Assembly: GCA_029260825.1 (NCBI GenBank)
Contig: JAJDCM010000011.1
Coordinates: forward strand, 1 to 63,782
DNA length: 63,782 nt
DNA from: Planctomycetota bacterium
GTDB lineage: Bacteria; Planctomycetota; JACOTG01; JAJDCM01
Direction of reading: 5' to 3'
Part shown: positions 27,001 to 35,729 of the stretch, piece by piece
Layout: each line of letters starts with the position of its first letter
Position numbering within the stretch: the first letter of the stretch is position 1
Program-made: the position numbers and the translations under genes
The notes under the pieces: model-generated
Told to the model about the DNA's origin: nothing
What the model saw: the letters and a program-made list of their open reading frames with translations, nothing else
Databases searched by the model: none

Positions 27001-28273
27001 ATTGACTCGATCGACCTTCGACGGATCGAACCTGAAAGCTCCGGGTGGCCAATGGCTCCAGGGGAATCCTCCGAGCACACTCAGTCCGATCGAGTCGTTG
27101 CTCGGCGTCATTCCAGAAGAGCTTGAAGGCGACCTCCTTGCCTGTCCAAGCCTTCCCGTTCATGCCATCGGCGTTGGACTCACTGAAAATCAGGGTCACC
27201 CGATGGCCAGGGGGCTGATGTTCCCGGTTGGCGATGAGAACGGACTGATGTTCTTTGCTTCCGGCGGTCTCGATCACTTGCTCACTCGTTTCGCCGGTTG
27301 CGTCCGAAATCCGAGTTCCTTCGACCGGCTGATCTCCATCCTCAGGAAATCACGAACACATCGGGTTGAGCTGGAAAGCGAGTCCTCGCTCCTCTCCGCG
27401 GTTTCTCTGTCCCCACTTCCGACAGGGATCCTCGATGTGGGTGATCAGGCCTCACGAGACCGCTTTTCTCACAAGGTTGAGACCTGGGTCGGAAACACTT
27501 TTGAACGCTTTCCCGTTCGCGGTCGACCGGTTGCCGATTCCGGGATTCTCTACAGCGGAAAAGAATCCTTCTTCCTCCCTCGTGACGGACTGGAAGACCG
27601 GGACCTGATCATCGCCTCGACCATCAATACCCATCGCAAGGAAAACGGAGTCGTCGTGTTTCTCAACGGGAAGCGACTCTTCGAGCACCGATTCAGCAAC
27701 TTCTCGGGTGCTCGTTCTCCGGGATGGAACCTCGAGTTCTTGCACATTCGAAACGATGAACTTGGCCTCGTTGACCCGATCAGTATCGAGCTCCGTCCCA
27801 TCGGGCGATCCACCGGAAGTTCCTACCGACATGGTTTCTTCCGCGGCCCGGATTCGAATTCCAGCTACCTGAGCGATCTACCCCCTCTTTCCGTCGAGCC
27901 TGAAGGATCCGGAGTGGCTCTGGATCGCAACGCAAACGGTGGTCTCCTGTTCTCCGGGGATAGAATCCATTACAAGGGAGTCGGAACTCACGCCGACACC
28001 CGGGTCACCTATGAGATCGGGCCCGGTTTCCGGAGATTCCAGACCCACGTGGGAATCGACGCGGAGGCCGCCCCCGCCGGGATGATCCGTTTTCAGATCT
28101 TGCTCGACGACAAGCTCGCCTTTGAAAGCGCCCCCATGACAAAAGAGTCTCCTCCGGTCACGATCGATCTCGATGTGAGTCACTCCAGCCGAATCACTCT
28201 GATCTCGCAGGATGGCGGAGGTACGTTGCCAGGGGAACTGGCAAACTGGGGAGACGCACGTCTCGTCAAGTAG
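24095..28273 (+). CDS. Large secreted glycosidase-like protein (GH36/alpha-galactosidase-like barrel, NPCBM C-terminus)
   Basis: A protein of 1392 residues. The signal peptide ends near SIAHA (about residue 34). It continues with a beta-sandwich N-terminal domain, then a (beta/alpha)8 barrel resembling GH36/GH27-type alpha-galactosidases (VLLDEGWQ, NPGLWISPF, FFVLDDLG). A Rossmann-like segment follows, resembling glutamine-amidotransferase-fold ThuA-type domains (FLTRGGCVIWMP), then a second beta-rich region and an NPCBM carbohydrate-binding domain at the C-terminus (YKGVGTHADTRVTYEIG up to NWGDARLV). The expected acid/base segment reads LLMSPSTTADWRW, without an obvious Asp. Probably acts on a complex glycan outside the cell; specificity unknown. 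The ATG at 24095 gives a proper signal peptide; the frame is open from 23843. Confidence 0.72.
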   Translation: MDSASHSGFSSSRYRGLLVLILGFCLISPSIAHAGNWARIANGRAVVIFDGRSKTWEIADEKGEVVVGDLSCSIEVSGVSYNTHLTGRSTVVTSGSFVDDQGRGDMIVLRSTFMDGDLEIIQNLKVHRGSPRVVIETRIKNQSNRNLSLDSVTPFYTVDESHACFPRGPIEGWKTLVEKFPFSDTPSLTQISGALKEDGYWSGALWNEHLKLGALLGVREPEHGVGEVSISRKSGELGFSISARIRLDGFVLLPEATATTNSITFRVTRNILGALRNDAVLSHPPAQGNDESPLSGWAARSLKNRPLTTEALEQELQALKPLVDYGLSTVLLDEGWQFLNQSSDDWARGDWLQEDGSCPIDLIAQAQSIRQAGLNPGLWISPFLVDDRSHAMERLSEALVTDETGTPQSPLDREAWSSHPTPPLLPSSGGSLFCIDTTAPSARFWLKEVFRRLVKDAGFNFFVLDDLGIATIQGKRRHADATSLDSLARGLDWIREEVGPETYLLGARSALFSTGTKLDGLLMSPSTTADWRWFPELLKIGARRFHAAGTGTIPHLAPLHLGQGLTRWESRSFATLHSMLGGAILLADRPTSLSSEQVDILKRILPPLGASASPVDLVREDLPRIFHLRPKDDFGHHIVALFNPLDHPVVSTISLKDIGLQPRADFLGFEYWTDSFLGCMRKEISVPLAAHGCAVISLNPAKPGVPKLLSSSRHVSQGGTDIRRNFFDPETHALFVTVDLVANEKTDLKIHVPERYHLQPMLLRPESDEAQISLRDDGLLCASLLAKKSGPLHLRLSFEEKANRGNEDPKQTSPRTNGSTLTQRGAVRRSAPVAIRGSVLHIGLATDPILPALGESGIVVESLDPRLGAAAEALVTTFLHGQGDLAADPDGSRHVFILGTNCLSYPSFPLFENPKAVLAFQRFLTRGGCVIWMPQKSTLASALGESGWMGTPRWLRESMNLSVAPALSGLTRSTFDGSNLKAPGGQWLQGNPPSTLSPIESLLGVIPEELEGDLLACPSLPVHAIGVGLTENQGHPMARGLMFPVGDENGLMFFASGGLDHLLTRFAGCVRNPSSFDRLISILRKSRTHRVELESESSLLSAVSLSPLPTGILDVGDQASRDRFSHKVETWVGNTFERFPVRGRPVADSGILYSGKESFFLPRDGLEDRDLIIASTINTHRKENGVVVFLNGKRLFEHRFSNFSGARSPGWNLEFLHIRNDELGLVDPISIELRPIGRSTGSSYRHGFFRGPDSNSSYLSDLPPLSVEPEGSGVALDRNANGGLLFSGDRIHYKGVGTHADTRVTYEIGPGFRRFQTHVGIDAEAAPAGMIRFQILLDDKLAFESAPMTKESPPVTIDLDVSHSSRITLISQDGGGTLPGELANWGDARLVK

Positions 28274-28337
28274 TCAGGAGGCGCTTGGGTCGTCACACAC
28301 CGGCCACGCCGCATGAGCCTGATGGTATGCTTCCCGC

Positions 28338-29120
28338 ATGACGACTCCCCTTTTTGATACTCATCTTCATCTTGACGATGAACAGTTCGACCCGATTCGG
28401 TCCGATGTTATTCAGCGAGCTTCAGACGCAGGGCTCGTCGGAATGGTCACCGTGGGGACAACCCGAGCCTCGAGCGAAGCGGCCATCGCCCTCTCTGCAA
28501 GATATGGCATCGTCCACGCTGCCGTGGGAATCCAGCCCAACTACTGCTCTCAAACCGAACCGGGTGACTGGGATCGCATCATCGAGTTATCCAAAGAAAC
28601 AGGTGTTGTAGCCCTGGGCGAAACCGGCCTGGATCGATACTGGGACCACGCCCCCTTTGATCTGCAGCAAGATTACTTCGATCGCCACATCCGGCTTTCC
28701 CAGAAAACAGATCTACCCTTCATCATTCACATGCGGGATTGCGGCGAAGATATCGTGAAAATGCTGGACGACGCCGAGAAGCGGGGACCGCTCAGCGGCA
28801 TCATGCACTCCTTCACCGGAGACAAAGACCTCGCCGAGCGATGCCTGGCCCTCGGACTTCACATCAGCTTTGCGGGAATGGTCACGTTCAAGAAGTCCCA
28901 CGACCTACGCCAGGTGGCCGCAGTCGTCCCGGATGACAAACTCCTGATCGAGACCGACGCGCCTTATCTCTCTCCCCATCCGTTTCGGGGACAAAGACCC
29001 AATGAGCCCGGGATGGTCGCCCACACGGCGCTTTGCATCGCGAACGAAAGGGAGATGCCCATTGAGAAGCTGGGAAGATTGACCACGAACAACGCAAGTA
29101 GGCTGTTTCGCATCGCGTAG
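28338..29120 (+). CDS. TatD family metal-dependent hydrolase (nuclease)
   Basis: A protein of 260 residues, the usual TatD length. The metal-binding motifs are complete: F-D-T-H-L-H at the N-terminus, ALGETGLDRYW, P-F-I-I-H-M-R, M-H-S-F-T-G and I-E-T-D-A-P-Y-L-S-P-H. TatD proteins are cytoplasmic 3'-5' exonucleases or D-aminoacyl-tRNA-deacylase relatives acting in DNA repair and turnover. It is a single gene, 64 bases after the glycosidase-like gene, and convergent with the complex I operon (27 bases between them). Confidence 0.92.
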   Translation: MTTPLFDTHLHLDDEQFDPIRSDVIQRASDAGLVGMVTVGTTRASSEAAIALSARYGIVHAAVGIQPNYCSQTEPGDWDRIIELSKETGVVALGETGLDRYWDHAPFDLQQDYFDRHIRLSQKTDLPFIIHMRDCGEDIVKMLDDAEKRGPLSGIMHSFTGDKDLAERCLALGLHISFAGMVTFKKSHDLRQVAAVVPDDKLLIETDAPYLSPHPFRGQRPNEPGMVAHTALCIANEREMPIEKLGRLTTNNASRLFRIA

Positions 29121-29147
29121 GCAAGAAGGATCGAGCCTCGACTCAGC

Positions 29148-30665
29148 TCAGGGCCTTGCGGCCTCTGCCCATCCCAAGATGTCAGCCGCACCGAACCCGA
29201 CCGCCGGTCCGAGCCCGAGCCAAAGGGTCAGGACGGCCGTCACCAGCACCACGAACGAAACGCCGAGGGCCGGGAGACGGAACTGGCGATCATCTTCTTG
29301 GGGCTCATGCATGTACATGAAGATCAGCACCCGCAAGTAATAGTAGAGGCCGATCAAACTGCCGAGGATTCCCACCACCGCAAGAGCAAGGGGTTGAGAC
29401 GACCCGCTCTCCACGCCGCAGGAAATGACCGCGCCAAACACGTGAAACTTGGCGAGAAACCCCGCCGTCGGAGGAATTCCACCGAGGGATAAGATGAAAA
29501 CGGCCATTCCCATGGATAGCCCGGGATACCGGCGATAGAGTCCGGCATAATCCTCAAGCTCAAGGCCCCTCCCCCGGCGATCTTCCAGGAAGGAAATGAT
29601 GGTAAAAACACCAAGAGTCGAAACCGCATAGGCCGGAAGATAAAAGAGAAGACCTCGGACGGCTTCGCCGGAGGCTCCAGGCGTGTTCTGGGTCAAAACA
29701 AAGAGTGCCATGAACGCGTAGCCTGCGTGGGCGACGCTCGAATAGGCCATCATGCGCTTCACATTGGACTGGGCTACCGCGACCAGGTTGGCAGCAAGAA
29801 TGGTGGCGATCGCTACCCAGAAAAGCATCGTTCCCGCGTCAGGAAGATACGAGCCAAACCCGACGGTCAGTACCCGGATCAAGACACCGAATCCTGCCGC
29901 CTTCACCGCCGTTGCCATGAAGCCAGTCACCGTCGAGGGCGCCCCTTCATACACATCGGGTGCCCACATGTGAAAGGGAACAACCGCGACCTTGAAGCCG
30001 AGCCCGACCAAGATCAACGCCAGGGCCAAAAGCATGACACTCGTCGAGGCCTCACCCGACTCCACCGCGGCAGCTACACCGTTCAAATCCACCGTACCCG
30101 TCGCCAGGTACACCATGGCAAAACCATAGAGCAGAATCGAACTGGCAAAGGCGCCGGTCAGCAAATACTTGAGAGAAGACTCCAGGGAGCGGTCCCTCTT
30201 GCGGAAGTATCCTGCAAGCACGTAGAGAGCAATGGACGCAACTTCCAGCCCGAGGAAGATGATGAAGAGATGGGTCGTGGCAACCATGACCCACAGCCCC
30301 GTTGCCGAAAATAGAACCAGGGCATAAAACTCACCTCGGTCCAGACCAAACCGTCTCAGATAATCGACGGAAGAGATCAGGGTGAGGATCGTACAAAGAA
30401 GAATCACTCCCCCGAGAAAGAGAGCAAACGTATCCACCGTTGCGAGCCCCTGGAACACCGAATAGCTTGCCGTCGACGCCGGTTCCCAGAGCAAGAACGT
30501 GAACAACAGCCCCAGCACGGATCCAAGAAGTGCAAGTGACACCAGCCACCGCCGATCGAGGCCCTTTCCAATGAAGGTCTCACCGAACACCACCGCCATC
30601 CCGGCAAGAGCCAGGTTCAACGCCGGAGCAACGGCCATCAGTGATTCGACAACGCTACCGGTCAT
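29148..30665 (-). CDS. nuoN: NADH-quinone oxidoreductase subunit N
   Basis: A multi-pass proton-channel subunit of 505 residues in the membrane arm of complex I, of the antiporter-like family. Visible hallmarks are the GLEVASIALYVLAGY segment with its membrane Glu, the Lys of GFKVAVVPFHMWAPDVYEGAP and SNVKRMMAYSSVAHAGY. The ATG at 30663-30665 overlaps the end of nuoM by 11 bases; the open frame to 30770 lies inside nuoM. It is the last gene of the operon. Confidence 0.95.
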   Translation of the reverse strand: MTGSVVESLMAVAPALNLALAGMAVVFGETFIGKGLDRRWLVSLALLGSVLGLLFTFLLWEPASTASYSVFQGLATVDTFALFLGGVILLCTILTLISSVDYLRRFGLDRGEFYALVLFSATGLWVMVATTHLFIIFLGLEVASIALYVLAGYFRKRDRSLESSLKYLLTGAFASSILLYGFAMVYLATGTVDLNGVAAAVESGEASTSVMLLALALILVGLGFKVAVVPFHMWAPDVYEGAPSTVTGFMATAVKAAGFGVLIRVLTVGFGSYLPDAGTMLFWVAIATILAANLVAVAQSNVKRMMAYSSVAHAGYAFMALFVLTQNTPGASGEAVRGLLFYLPAYAVSTLGVFTIISFLEDRRGRGLELEDYAGLYRRYPGLSMGMAVFILSLGGIPPTAGFLAKFHVFGAVISCGVESGSSQPLALAVVGILGSLIGLYYYLRVLIFMYMHEPQEDDRQFRLPALGVSFVVLVTAVLTLWLGLGPAVGFGAADILGWAEAARP

Positions 30666-32232
30666 CCTTGGCTCCCGTAACGATGATCTTGTTGCCTTGA
30701 TCGTCGGAAAACGCGGAAACATCGGGTTCCGCCGGAACCTCCATGTTGATCCGCCGAACAAGAGCTTCAACCGAAGCGTCGGTCTTGTTCAAAAACGGCA
30801 TCGGATAGACGCCCGCAAGAATCATGAGCAGCACGAGAGGAACCAAAACCGTGATCTCCTTCGCACTCAGATCCGGGAGCCCTTCGTTTTCCTTGTTCGT
30901 GAGCTCTCCGTAGAAGACTCCCTTGACGAGCTTCAGCATGTACCACGCCCCGAGGATCATCCCCAGCGCCGCCAGCGCCGCCATGACCTTGCTCTTGGCA
31001 AACACCCCGAGAAGGACAAGGAACTCCCCGACAAAACCACAGAGCCCGGGAAGACCCACGGAGGCAAATGTGGTCAGGAGAAAGACTGCGGCAAACCAGG
31101 GCATGACCTTGGCGATCCCGCCAAATTCCGAAAGCTCGCGAGTATGTCGACGCTCGTAAATCACTCCCACCAGCAGGAACAACGCGCCGGTGGAAAGACC
31201 ATGAGCTAACATTTGATAAATGCTTCCACGAATCCCCATCTCGTTGGCGGCAAAGATCCCCAGAGCCACGAGTCCCATGTGGCTGACCGAGGAGTAGGCG
31301 ATCAGTTTCTTGATGTCCGTCTGAGCGAGCGCCACGAGTGCGCCGTGGATGATTCCAATCACGCACAGCACCAGAATGAACGGAGTGAACTTCGCCGCCC
31401 CGAGAGGAAAAAGAGGAAGGGCGTAGCGAAGAAGACCGTAGCCTCCCATCTTGAGCAACACTCCAGCCAGGACCACCGACCCTGCGGTGGGTGCTTCGGT
31501 GTGCGCATCAGGAAGCCAGGTATGCACCGGAAACAAGGGCAGCTTGATCACAAATGACAATGCGAAGCCTAGAAAAAGAAAGGTCTGCTCTTTCTCGGTC
31601 AGGGTCAGGTGGGCAAGAGACTGGAAATCAAACCCACCGGACACCCCTTCTGCCCCGATTCCCTGGGATCGATACGAGGCATAAAGATAGAGGATCGCCA
31701 GTAGCATCGGGAGAGACCCGGCGACGGTGAACAACACGAACTTGACCGTCGCATAGATTCTTCGCGGCCCGCCCCACACACCGATGAGAAGCGCCATGGG
31801 AATCAACATCAGTTCCCAGAACACATAAAAGACAAAGACATCAGCAGCAGCCAGGGTTCCCAGCATGAAGCTCTCAAGGACGAGCAGCATGGAGACAAAT
31901 TCTTTGATCCGGCGGTTCACCGAACCAACGGAAGCCAGGATGGCAAGCGGAGTCAAGACGGCGGTGAGCACATAGAGCAGAATGCTGATCCCGTCGAGGC
32001 CCAGATGAAAGTTCACCCCGAGAGATGGGATCCAGGAATAGGATTCCTCGAATTGCAGCCTTGCCGTTCCCTCGTCAAACCCAAAGAAGAAGCAAAGGGA
32101 AAGAGCTGCCGTGACGAGGGATATGAGGAACCCCAGACGATGGATCTGCCCACCGAGCCGCTCCGGCATCAGCAATAACAAGACCGCCCCCAGGAGAGGC
32201 AGAAACGTGACCAGACTCAGGGAAACGTCCAA
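30655..32232 (-). CDS. nuoM: NADH-quinone oxidoreductase subunit M
   Basis: An antiporter-like membrane subunit of 525 residues. The functional motifs F-W-E-L-M-L-I-P-M (membrane Glu), KLPLFPVHTWLPDAHTEAP (Lys and Asp of the channel) and TDIKKLIAYSSVSHMG are present. Length is close to the E. coli subunit. The C-terminal 40 residues form a polar tail (EVPAEPDVSAFSDDQGN) beyond the last helix. It begins three bases after the nuoL stop. Confidence 0.96.
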   Translation of the reverse strand: MDVSLSLVTFLPLLGAVLLLLMPERLGGQIHRLGFLISLVTAALSLCFFFGFDEGTARLQFEESYSWIPSLGVNFHLGLDGISILLYVLTAVLTPLAILASVGSVNRRIKEFVSMLLVLESFMLGTLAAADVFVFYVFWELMLIPMALLIGVWGGPRRIYATVKFVLFTVAGSLPMLLAILYLYASYRSQGIGAEGVSGGFDFQSLAHLTLTEKEQTFLFLGFALSFVIKLPLFPVHTWLPDAHTEAPTAGSVVLAGVLLKMGGYGLLRYALPLFPLGAAKFTPFILVLCVIGIIHGALVALAQTDIKKLIAYSSVSHMGLVALGIFAANEMGIRGSIYQMLAHGLSTGALFLLVGVIYERRHTRELSEFGGIAKVMPWFAAVFLLTTFASVGLPGLCGFVGEFLVLLGVFAKSKVMAALAALGMILGAWYMLKLVKGVFYGELTNKENEGLPDLSAKEITVLVPLVLLMILAGVYPMPFLNKTDASVEALVRRINMEVPAEPDVSAFSDDQGNKIIVTGAKDDR

Positions 32233-32235
32233 GCG

Positions 32236-34212
32236 TCAGCTCCAGGAAAACACCGACCAAACCAACAAGATGGCACCGATCATCATGAAGAAAACATAGG
32301 TCCGCACCGCACCGGTTTGGAAAAGCCTCATCAATCCCGCCAACCCCTTGGTAAAGCTCCCGAAGAAGTTCACCAGACCATCGACGAACCTGACATCAAT
32401 GACCTCATAGAAGATTCGCTTCGCCGACCGAGTCAGAGGATTGACGATCGTCTTTGCATACAGAGCGTCCACCCGGTAGGCACTTGCCACGAGCCGGCCA
32501 AATCCGCCGAGACCGGCGAACAATCTGCCGGGAATCGAAGGACGAACCCGATAGAACCAGTAAGAGGTGAGCACACCAAGGATGGCGATCGCCACTGCGA
32601 TCCCGACGAGCAAAAGAGCTCCCGAACCCTCATGGGCAGCCTCGACTTCCGAGGTGACCGTTTGGCGAACAAACGAACCAAAAACGTTATGGCCACCAAG
32701 CGCATGAGGAACGCCAAGAAAACCAATCGCCGCTGCCCCGACGGCCAGGATCACCAGAGGGAGTGTCATGATGGCTGGAGATTCGTGAGCCTTTTTCCGA
32801 ACTTCCGGATCGACCCGGCTCTCCCCGAAGAAGGTGAGCCAGACCATACGAAACGTGTAAAAGGCCGTGCACAGGGAAGCGATGGTCAAGATGACGTAGA
32901 GGATGGGACCGATCCCGCCCGGAAACGCCGGGTGAGGATGGAGGGTCGAAGCAAGAATCTCATCCTTGCTGAAGAATCCAGAAAAAGGAGGTACTCCGGA
33001 AAGAGCCAGAGATCCGATGATCATCGTCCAGCCGGTGATCGGCATGATCTTGATCAAGCCGCCCATCTTGCGCATATCCTGCTCTTCATGGGGGCCGTGA
33101 ATCACCGAGCCGGCTCCGAGGAAGAGGAGTGCCTTGAAGAACGCATGGGTCACAACGTGGAAAATGCCAACGGAAAACGCCCCCACTCCCACCGCCGCAA
33201 ACATGAATCCGAGCTGGCTGACGGTCGAGTAGGCAAGCACCTGCTTGATGTCATTCTGGGCAATGCCAATGGTCGCGGCAAAGAGAGCCGTCAGTGCTCC
33301 CACGATCGCGACAAAGGCCATCGCGGTCGGAGCCATGACGAAGAGGAAATGCAGGCGTGCCACCATATAGACTCCGGCCGTCACCATGGTAGCCGCATGG
33401 ATCAGAGCCGAAACCGGAGTCGGTCCAGCCATGGCATCGGGAAGCCAGACGTACAGCGGTAGCTGAGCTGACTTGCCAAAAGCCCCGAGACGGAGAAGGA
33501 AGCCAGCAACTTCCACGACGGAGAACGATCCGATGAACGGGCTCTCAAGGGCGGCCTTCCCGTCGCCGGTGGCAAAGGCTTCGAGCGACGCGAAGTCGTG
33601 GACCGACTTCCCCGAAGCTGCCACCGTGGAAATGATCAAAAGAACGCCAAGGACAAAACCCACATCTCCGATTCGGTTGACGATGAAGGCTTTTGAGCCC
33701 GCCTGTGCCTTGGCTCCATCCTTCCACCAGAATCCGATCAGAAGATAGCTGCAGAGCCCGACTCCCTCCCACCCCACAAATAACAGCAGCGGGGAGGAAC
33801 CCAGGACGAGAATGGACATGAAGAACGTGAAGAGGTTCAGGTAGCTGAAGAATCGGCCGAACCCCGGGTCTTTGCTCATGTAGCCGACGGCGTAGGTGTG
33901 AATCAACGCACCCACCCCTGTCACAACAAGAATCATGACCGCGGACAAGGAGTCCATCTGGAAGGCGACATCAACCGTGAACAGTGTTCCGTCAAACCAC
34001 TGATAGAGGCTGGTCGAAAGGACTTCGCCTCCCTTTACCTTGAAGAACGCCATCACCGAAAGGGCAAACGCAATCCACGGGGCTCCAAGAGCGAAGGGAA
34101 TCACCATCCCCTTCTTGGGCCCCCCTCGGTGGGCGGAACACAAGGTCAGAAGACCATTGACGGCGGCTCCCAAGAGGAGCACACCCGGAATCCATGCAAT
34201 TGAATCGGCCAT
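32236..34212 (-). CDS. nuoL: NADH-quinone oxidoreductase subunit L
   Basis: The largest antiporter-like subunit of complex I, 658 residues. Typical motifs are FVGWEGVGLCSYLLIGFW with the channel Glu, FIVNRIGDVGF, the PTPVSALIHAATMVTAGVYM block and NDIKQVLAYSTVSQLGF. The C-terminal extension needed for the lateral helix is present. It starts seven bases after nuoK. Confidence 0.96.
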   Translation of the reverse strand: MADSIAWIPGVLLLGAAVNGLLTLCSAHRGGPKKGMVIPFALGAPWIAFALSVMAFFKVKGGEVLSTSLYQWFDGTLFTVDVAFQMDSLSAVMILVVTGVGALIHTYAVGYMSKDPGFGRFFSYLNLFTFFMSILVLGSSPLLLFVGWEGVGLCSYLLIGFWWKDGAKAQAGSKAFIVNRIGDVGFVLGVLLIISTVAASGKSVHDFASLEAFATGDGKAALESPFIGSFSVVEVAGFLLRLGAFGKSAQLPLYVWLPDAMAGPTPVSALIHAATMVTAGVYMVARLHFLFVMAPTAMAFVAIVGALTALFAATIGIAQNDIKQVLAYSTVSQLGFMFAAVGVGAFSVGIFHVVTHAFFKALLFLGAGSVIHGPHEEQDMRKMGGLIKIMPITGWTMIIGSLALSGVPPFSGFFSKDEILASTLHPHPAFPGGIGPILYVILTIASLCTAFYTFRMVWLTFFGESRVDPEVRKKAHESPAIMTLPLVILAVGAAAIGFLGVPHALGGHNVFGSFVRQTVTSEVEAAHEGSGALLLVGIAVAIAILGVLTSYWFYRVRPSIPGRLFAGLGGFGRLVASAYRVDALYAKTIVNPLTRSAKRIFYEVIDVRFVDGLVNFFGSFTKGLAGLMRLFQTGAVRTYVFFMMIGAILLVWSVFSWS

Positions 34213-34219
34213 TGACTCC

Positions 34220-34534
34220 TTACCCGTTCATGACCGTCATGTCGTCCACATCCACGGTCGCACGCTTTCGGTAGATCGCAATCACCACCGCAAGCCCCAC
34301 CGCCGTTTCGGCAGCAGCAACCGCCATGACCAGAAACACCATGATCTGGCCCTCCATGGAGGCGCCCACGTAACGAGCGACAGCCATGAGAGTGAGGTTC
34401 ACCGCATTCAGCATCAGCTCAACGCACATGAAGAGAACGATGAGATTCCGCCGAAGGATGAAACCCACGACCCCGATGACGAACAGCACTGCCGCCACCA
34501 TCAGGAACCCTTCAGGTCGATCTAAAACGTCCAT
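34220..34534 (-). CDS. nuoK: NADH-quinone oxidoreductase subunit K
   Basis: A small three-helix membrane subunit of 104 residues. The two conserved membrane Glu residues are in C-V-E-L-M-L-N-A-V-N and A-A-A-E-T-A-V-G-L-A. The ATG at 34532-34534 (MDVLDRPEG) gives the family length and starts one base after the nuoJ stop; the longer frame to 34606 runs into nuoJ. Confidence 0.95.
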   Translation of the reverse strand: MDVLDRPEGFLMVAAVLFVIGVVGFILRRNLIVLFMCVELMLNAVNLTLMAVARYVGASMEGQIMVFLVMAVAAAETAVGLAVVIAIYRKRATVDVDDMTVMNG

Positions 34535-34535
34535 G

Positions 34536-35042
34536 CTAAAAATCTCTCTTTGCCAGAACGACCACACCAATGATGGCCACCAGCAAAAGAATAGAAACAA
34601 TCTCAAACGGATACATGTATTGATTGAAGAGCATGCGCCCGAACGACTTCATGGATCCAAAATCCGGCGGTAACGCCGAAGTCGCCGCTTCGACCTTCCC
34701 TCCAAAGTTTCCAACGGCAACCAGAAGGAAGCCGCCAAAGGGAAGGCCAATCAAGGCGCCAAGAGCAAACCGAAACGGGCCGATTCTCTCACGATCAAGG
34801 CTTGCCTCATCAGCTCGAAGCAGCATGATCACGAAGATCACCAGCACCATGATCGCACCGGCGTAGACCAGCACTTGCATGATCGCGACGAACGGTCCGG
34901 TCATGAGAGCAAACAGCCCCGCCGTTGCCAGGAACGAAATCGCCAGCGACAACGCACCCATCAAGGGATTGCGAAAGCAAACCATCAGCACGGCCGACAC
35001 CACCGCAATCACGGAAAAAAACCAGAAGAGAAGTGACTCCAC
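34536..35042 (-). CDS. nuoJ: NADH-quinone oxidoreductase subunit J
   Basis: A five-helix membrane subunit of 168 residues. The pattern FRNPLMGALSLAISFLATAG followed by QVLVYAGAIMVLVIFVIML, including the conserved third-helix G-A-I-M-V-L segment, identifies it. It lies between nuoI (26 bases) and nuoK (one base). Confidence 0.95.
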   Translation of the reverse strand: MESLLFWFFSVIAVVSAVLMVCFRNPLMGALSLAISFLATAGLFALMTGPFVAIMQVLVYAGAIMVLVIFVIMLLRADEASLDRERIGPFRFALGALIGLPFGGFLLVAVGNFGGKVEAATSALPPDFGSMKSFGRMLFNQYMYPFEIVSILLLVAIIGVVVLAKRDF

Positions 35043-35068
35043 CGCCCTCTTCTTCCTTTCAGATCACG

Positions 35069-35689
35069 TCACTCCGGAAGGTTATCCGGAATGTCGTGCA
35101 TGAGCTTATCCATGTTCCAAACGAAGTTGCCCCGCTTGATCTCTGCTTCCGGGTAGACCCCGGTATCCATTCGGATCGCATCGCAGGGGCAGGCCTCGAC
35201 ACAAAAGCCGCAGTAAACACATTTCAAACCGTCAATGTCAAAGACCCGCGGCGCCTTCTCGACTTCGGGATCCTCGACCTCATGAGCGACGATGTAAATA
35301 CACCCGGAGGGGCAAGCTGTAGCGCAACACATACACGCGGTGCAGCGAACCGAGCCGTCATCTTTTTGCATCAGACGATGACGACTTCGGAACCTCTTGG
35401 GGATGAAGGGTTTTATTTCCGGAAAGGAGATGGTTGGCTGCCTCAAGAGAATGAGGTTCTTCAGCAGGTGACCGATGGTGATTCCCATACCGGCAATAAT
35501 CGCCGGTACGTACAGGAGACGCAAAAGCGGCCGCCTCCACCACCGAAGTCTGGGAGGCGCGCTGGTGTGAAAAGTCTCCGGAGCATCTCGAAGATCCAGA
35601 GGAGCACTGACATAGACAACCTCTCTCTTTCTCTTTTGAGAGGAGGTTCCTCTGGCATCGCTCTGATCAACCGTTTCAATCATTCCCAA
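35069..35689 (-). CDS. nuoI: NADH-quinone oxidoreductase subunit I
   Basis: A ferredoxin-like subunit of 206 residues carrying clusters N6a and N6b in the peripheral arm. Two 4Fe-4S motifs are visible: C-T-A-C-M-C-C-A-T-A-C-P and C-V-Y-C-G-F-C-V-E-A-C-P. The N-terminal 45 residues are a polar extension not typical of the family. Starts at 35689 or, with an internal ATG, 35683. Confidence 0.95.
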   Translation of the reverse strand: MGMIETVDQSDARGTSSQKRKREVVYVSAPLDLRDAPETFHTSAPPRLRWWRRPLLRLLYVPAIIAGMGITIGHLLKNLILLRQPTISFPEIKPFIPKRFRSRHRLMQKDDGSVRCTACMCCATACPSGCIYIVAHEVEDPEVEKAPRVFDIDGLKCVYCGFCVEACPCDAIRMDTGVYPEAEIKRGNFVWNMDKLMHDIPDNLPE

Positions 35690-35729
35690 TCACTCACTAC
35701 TGATTTGCAAGGCACGCGAGACTTCTTGC

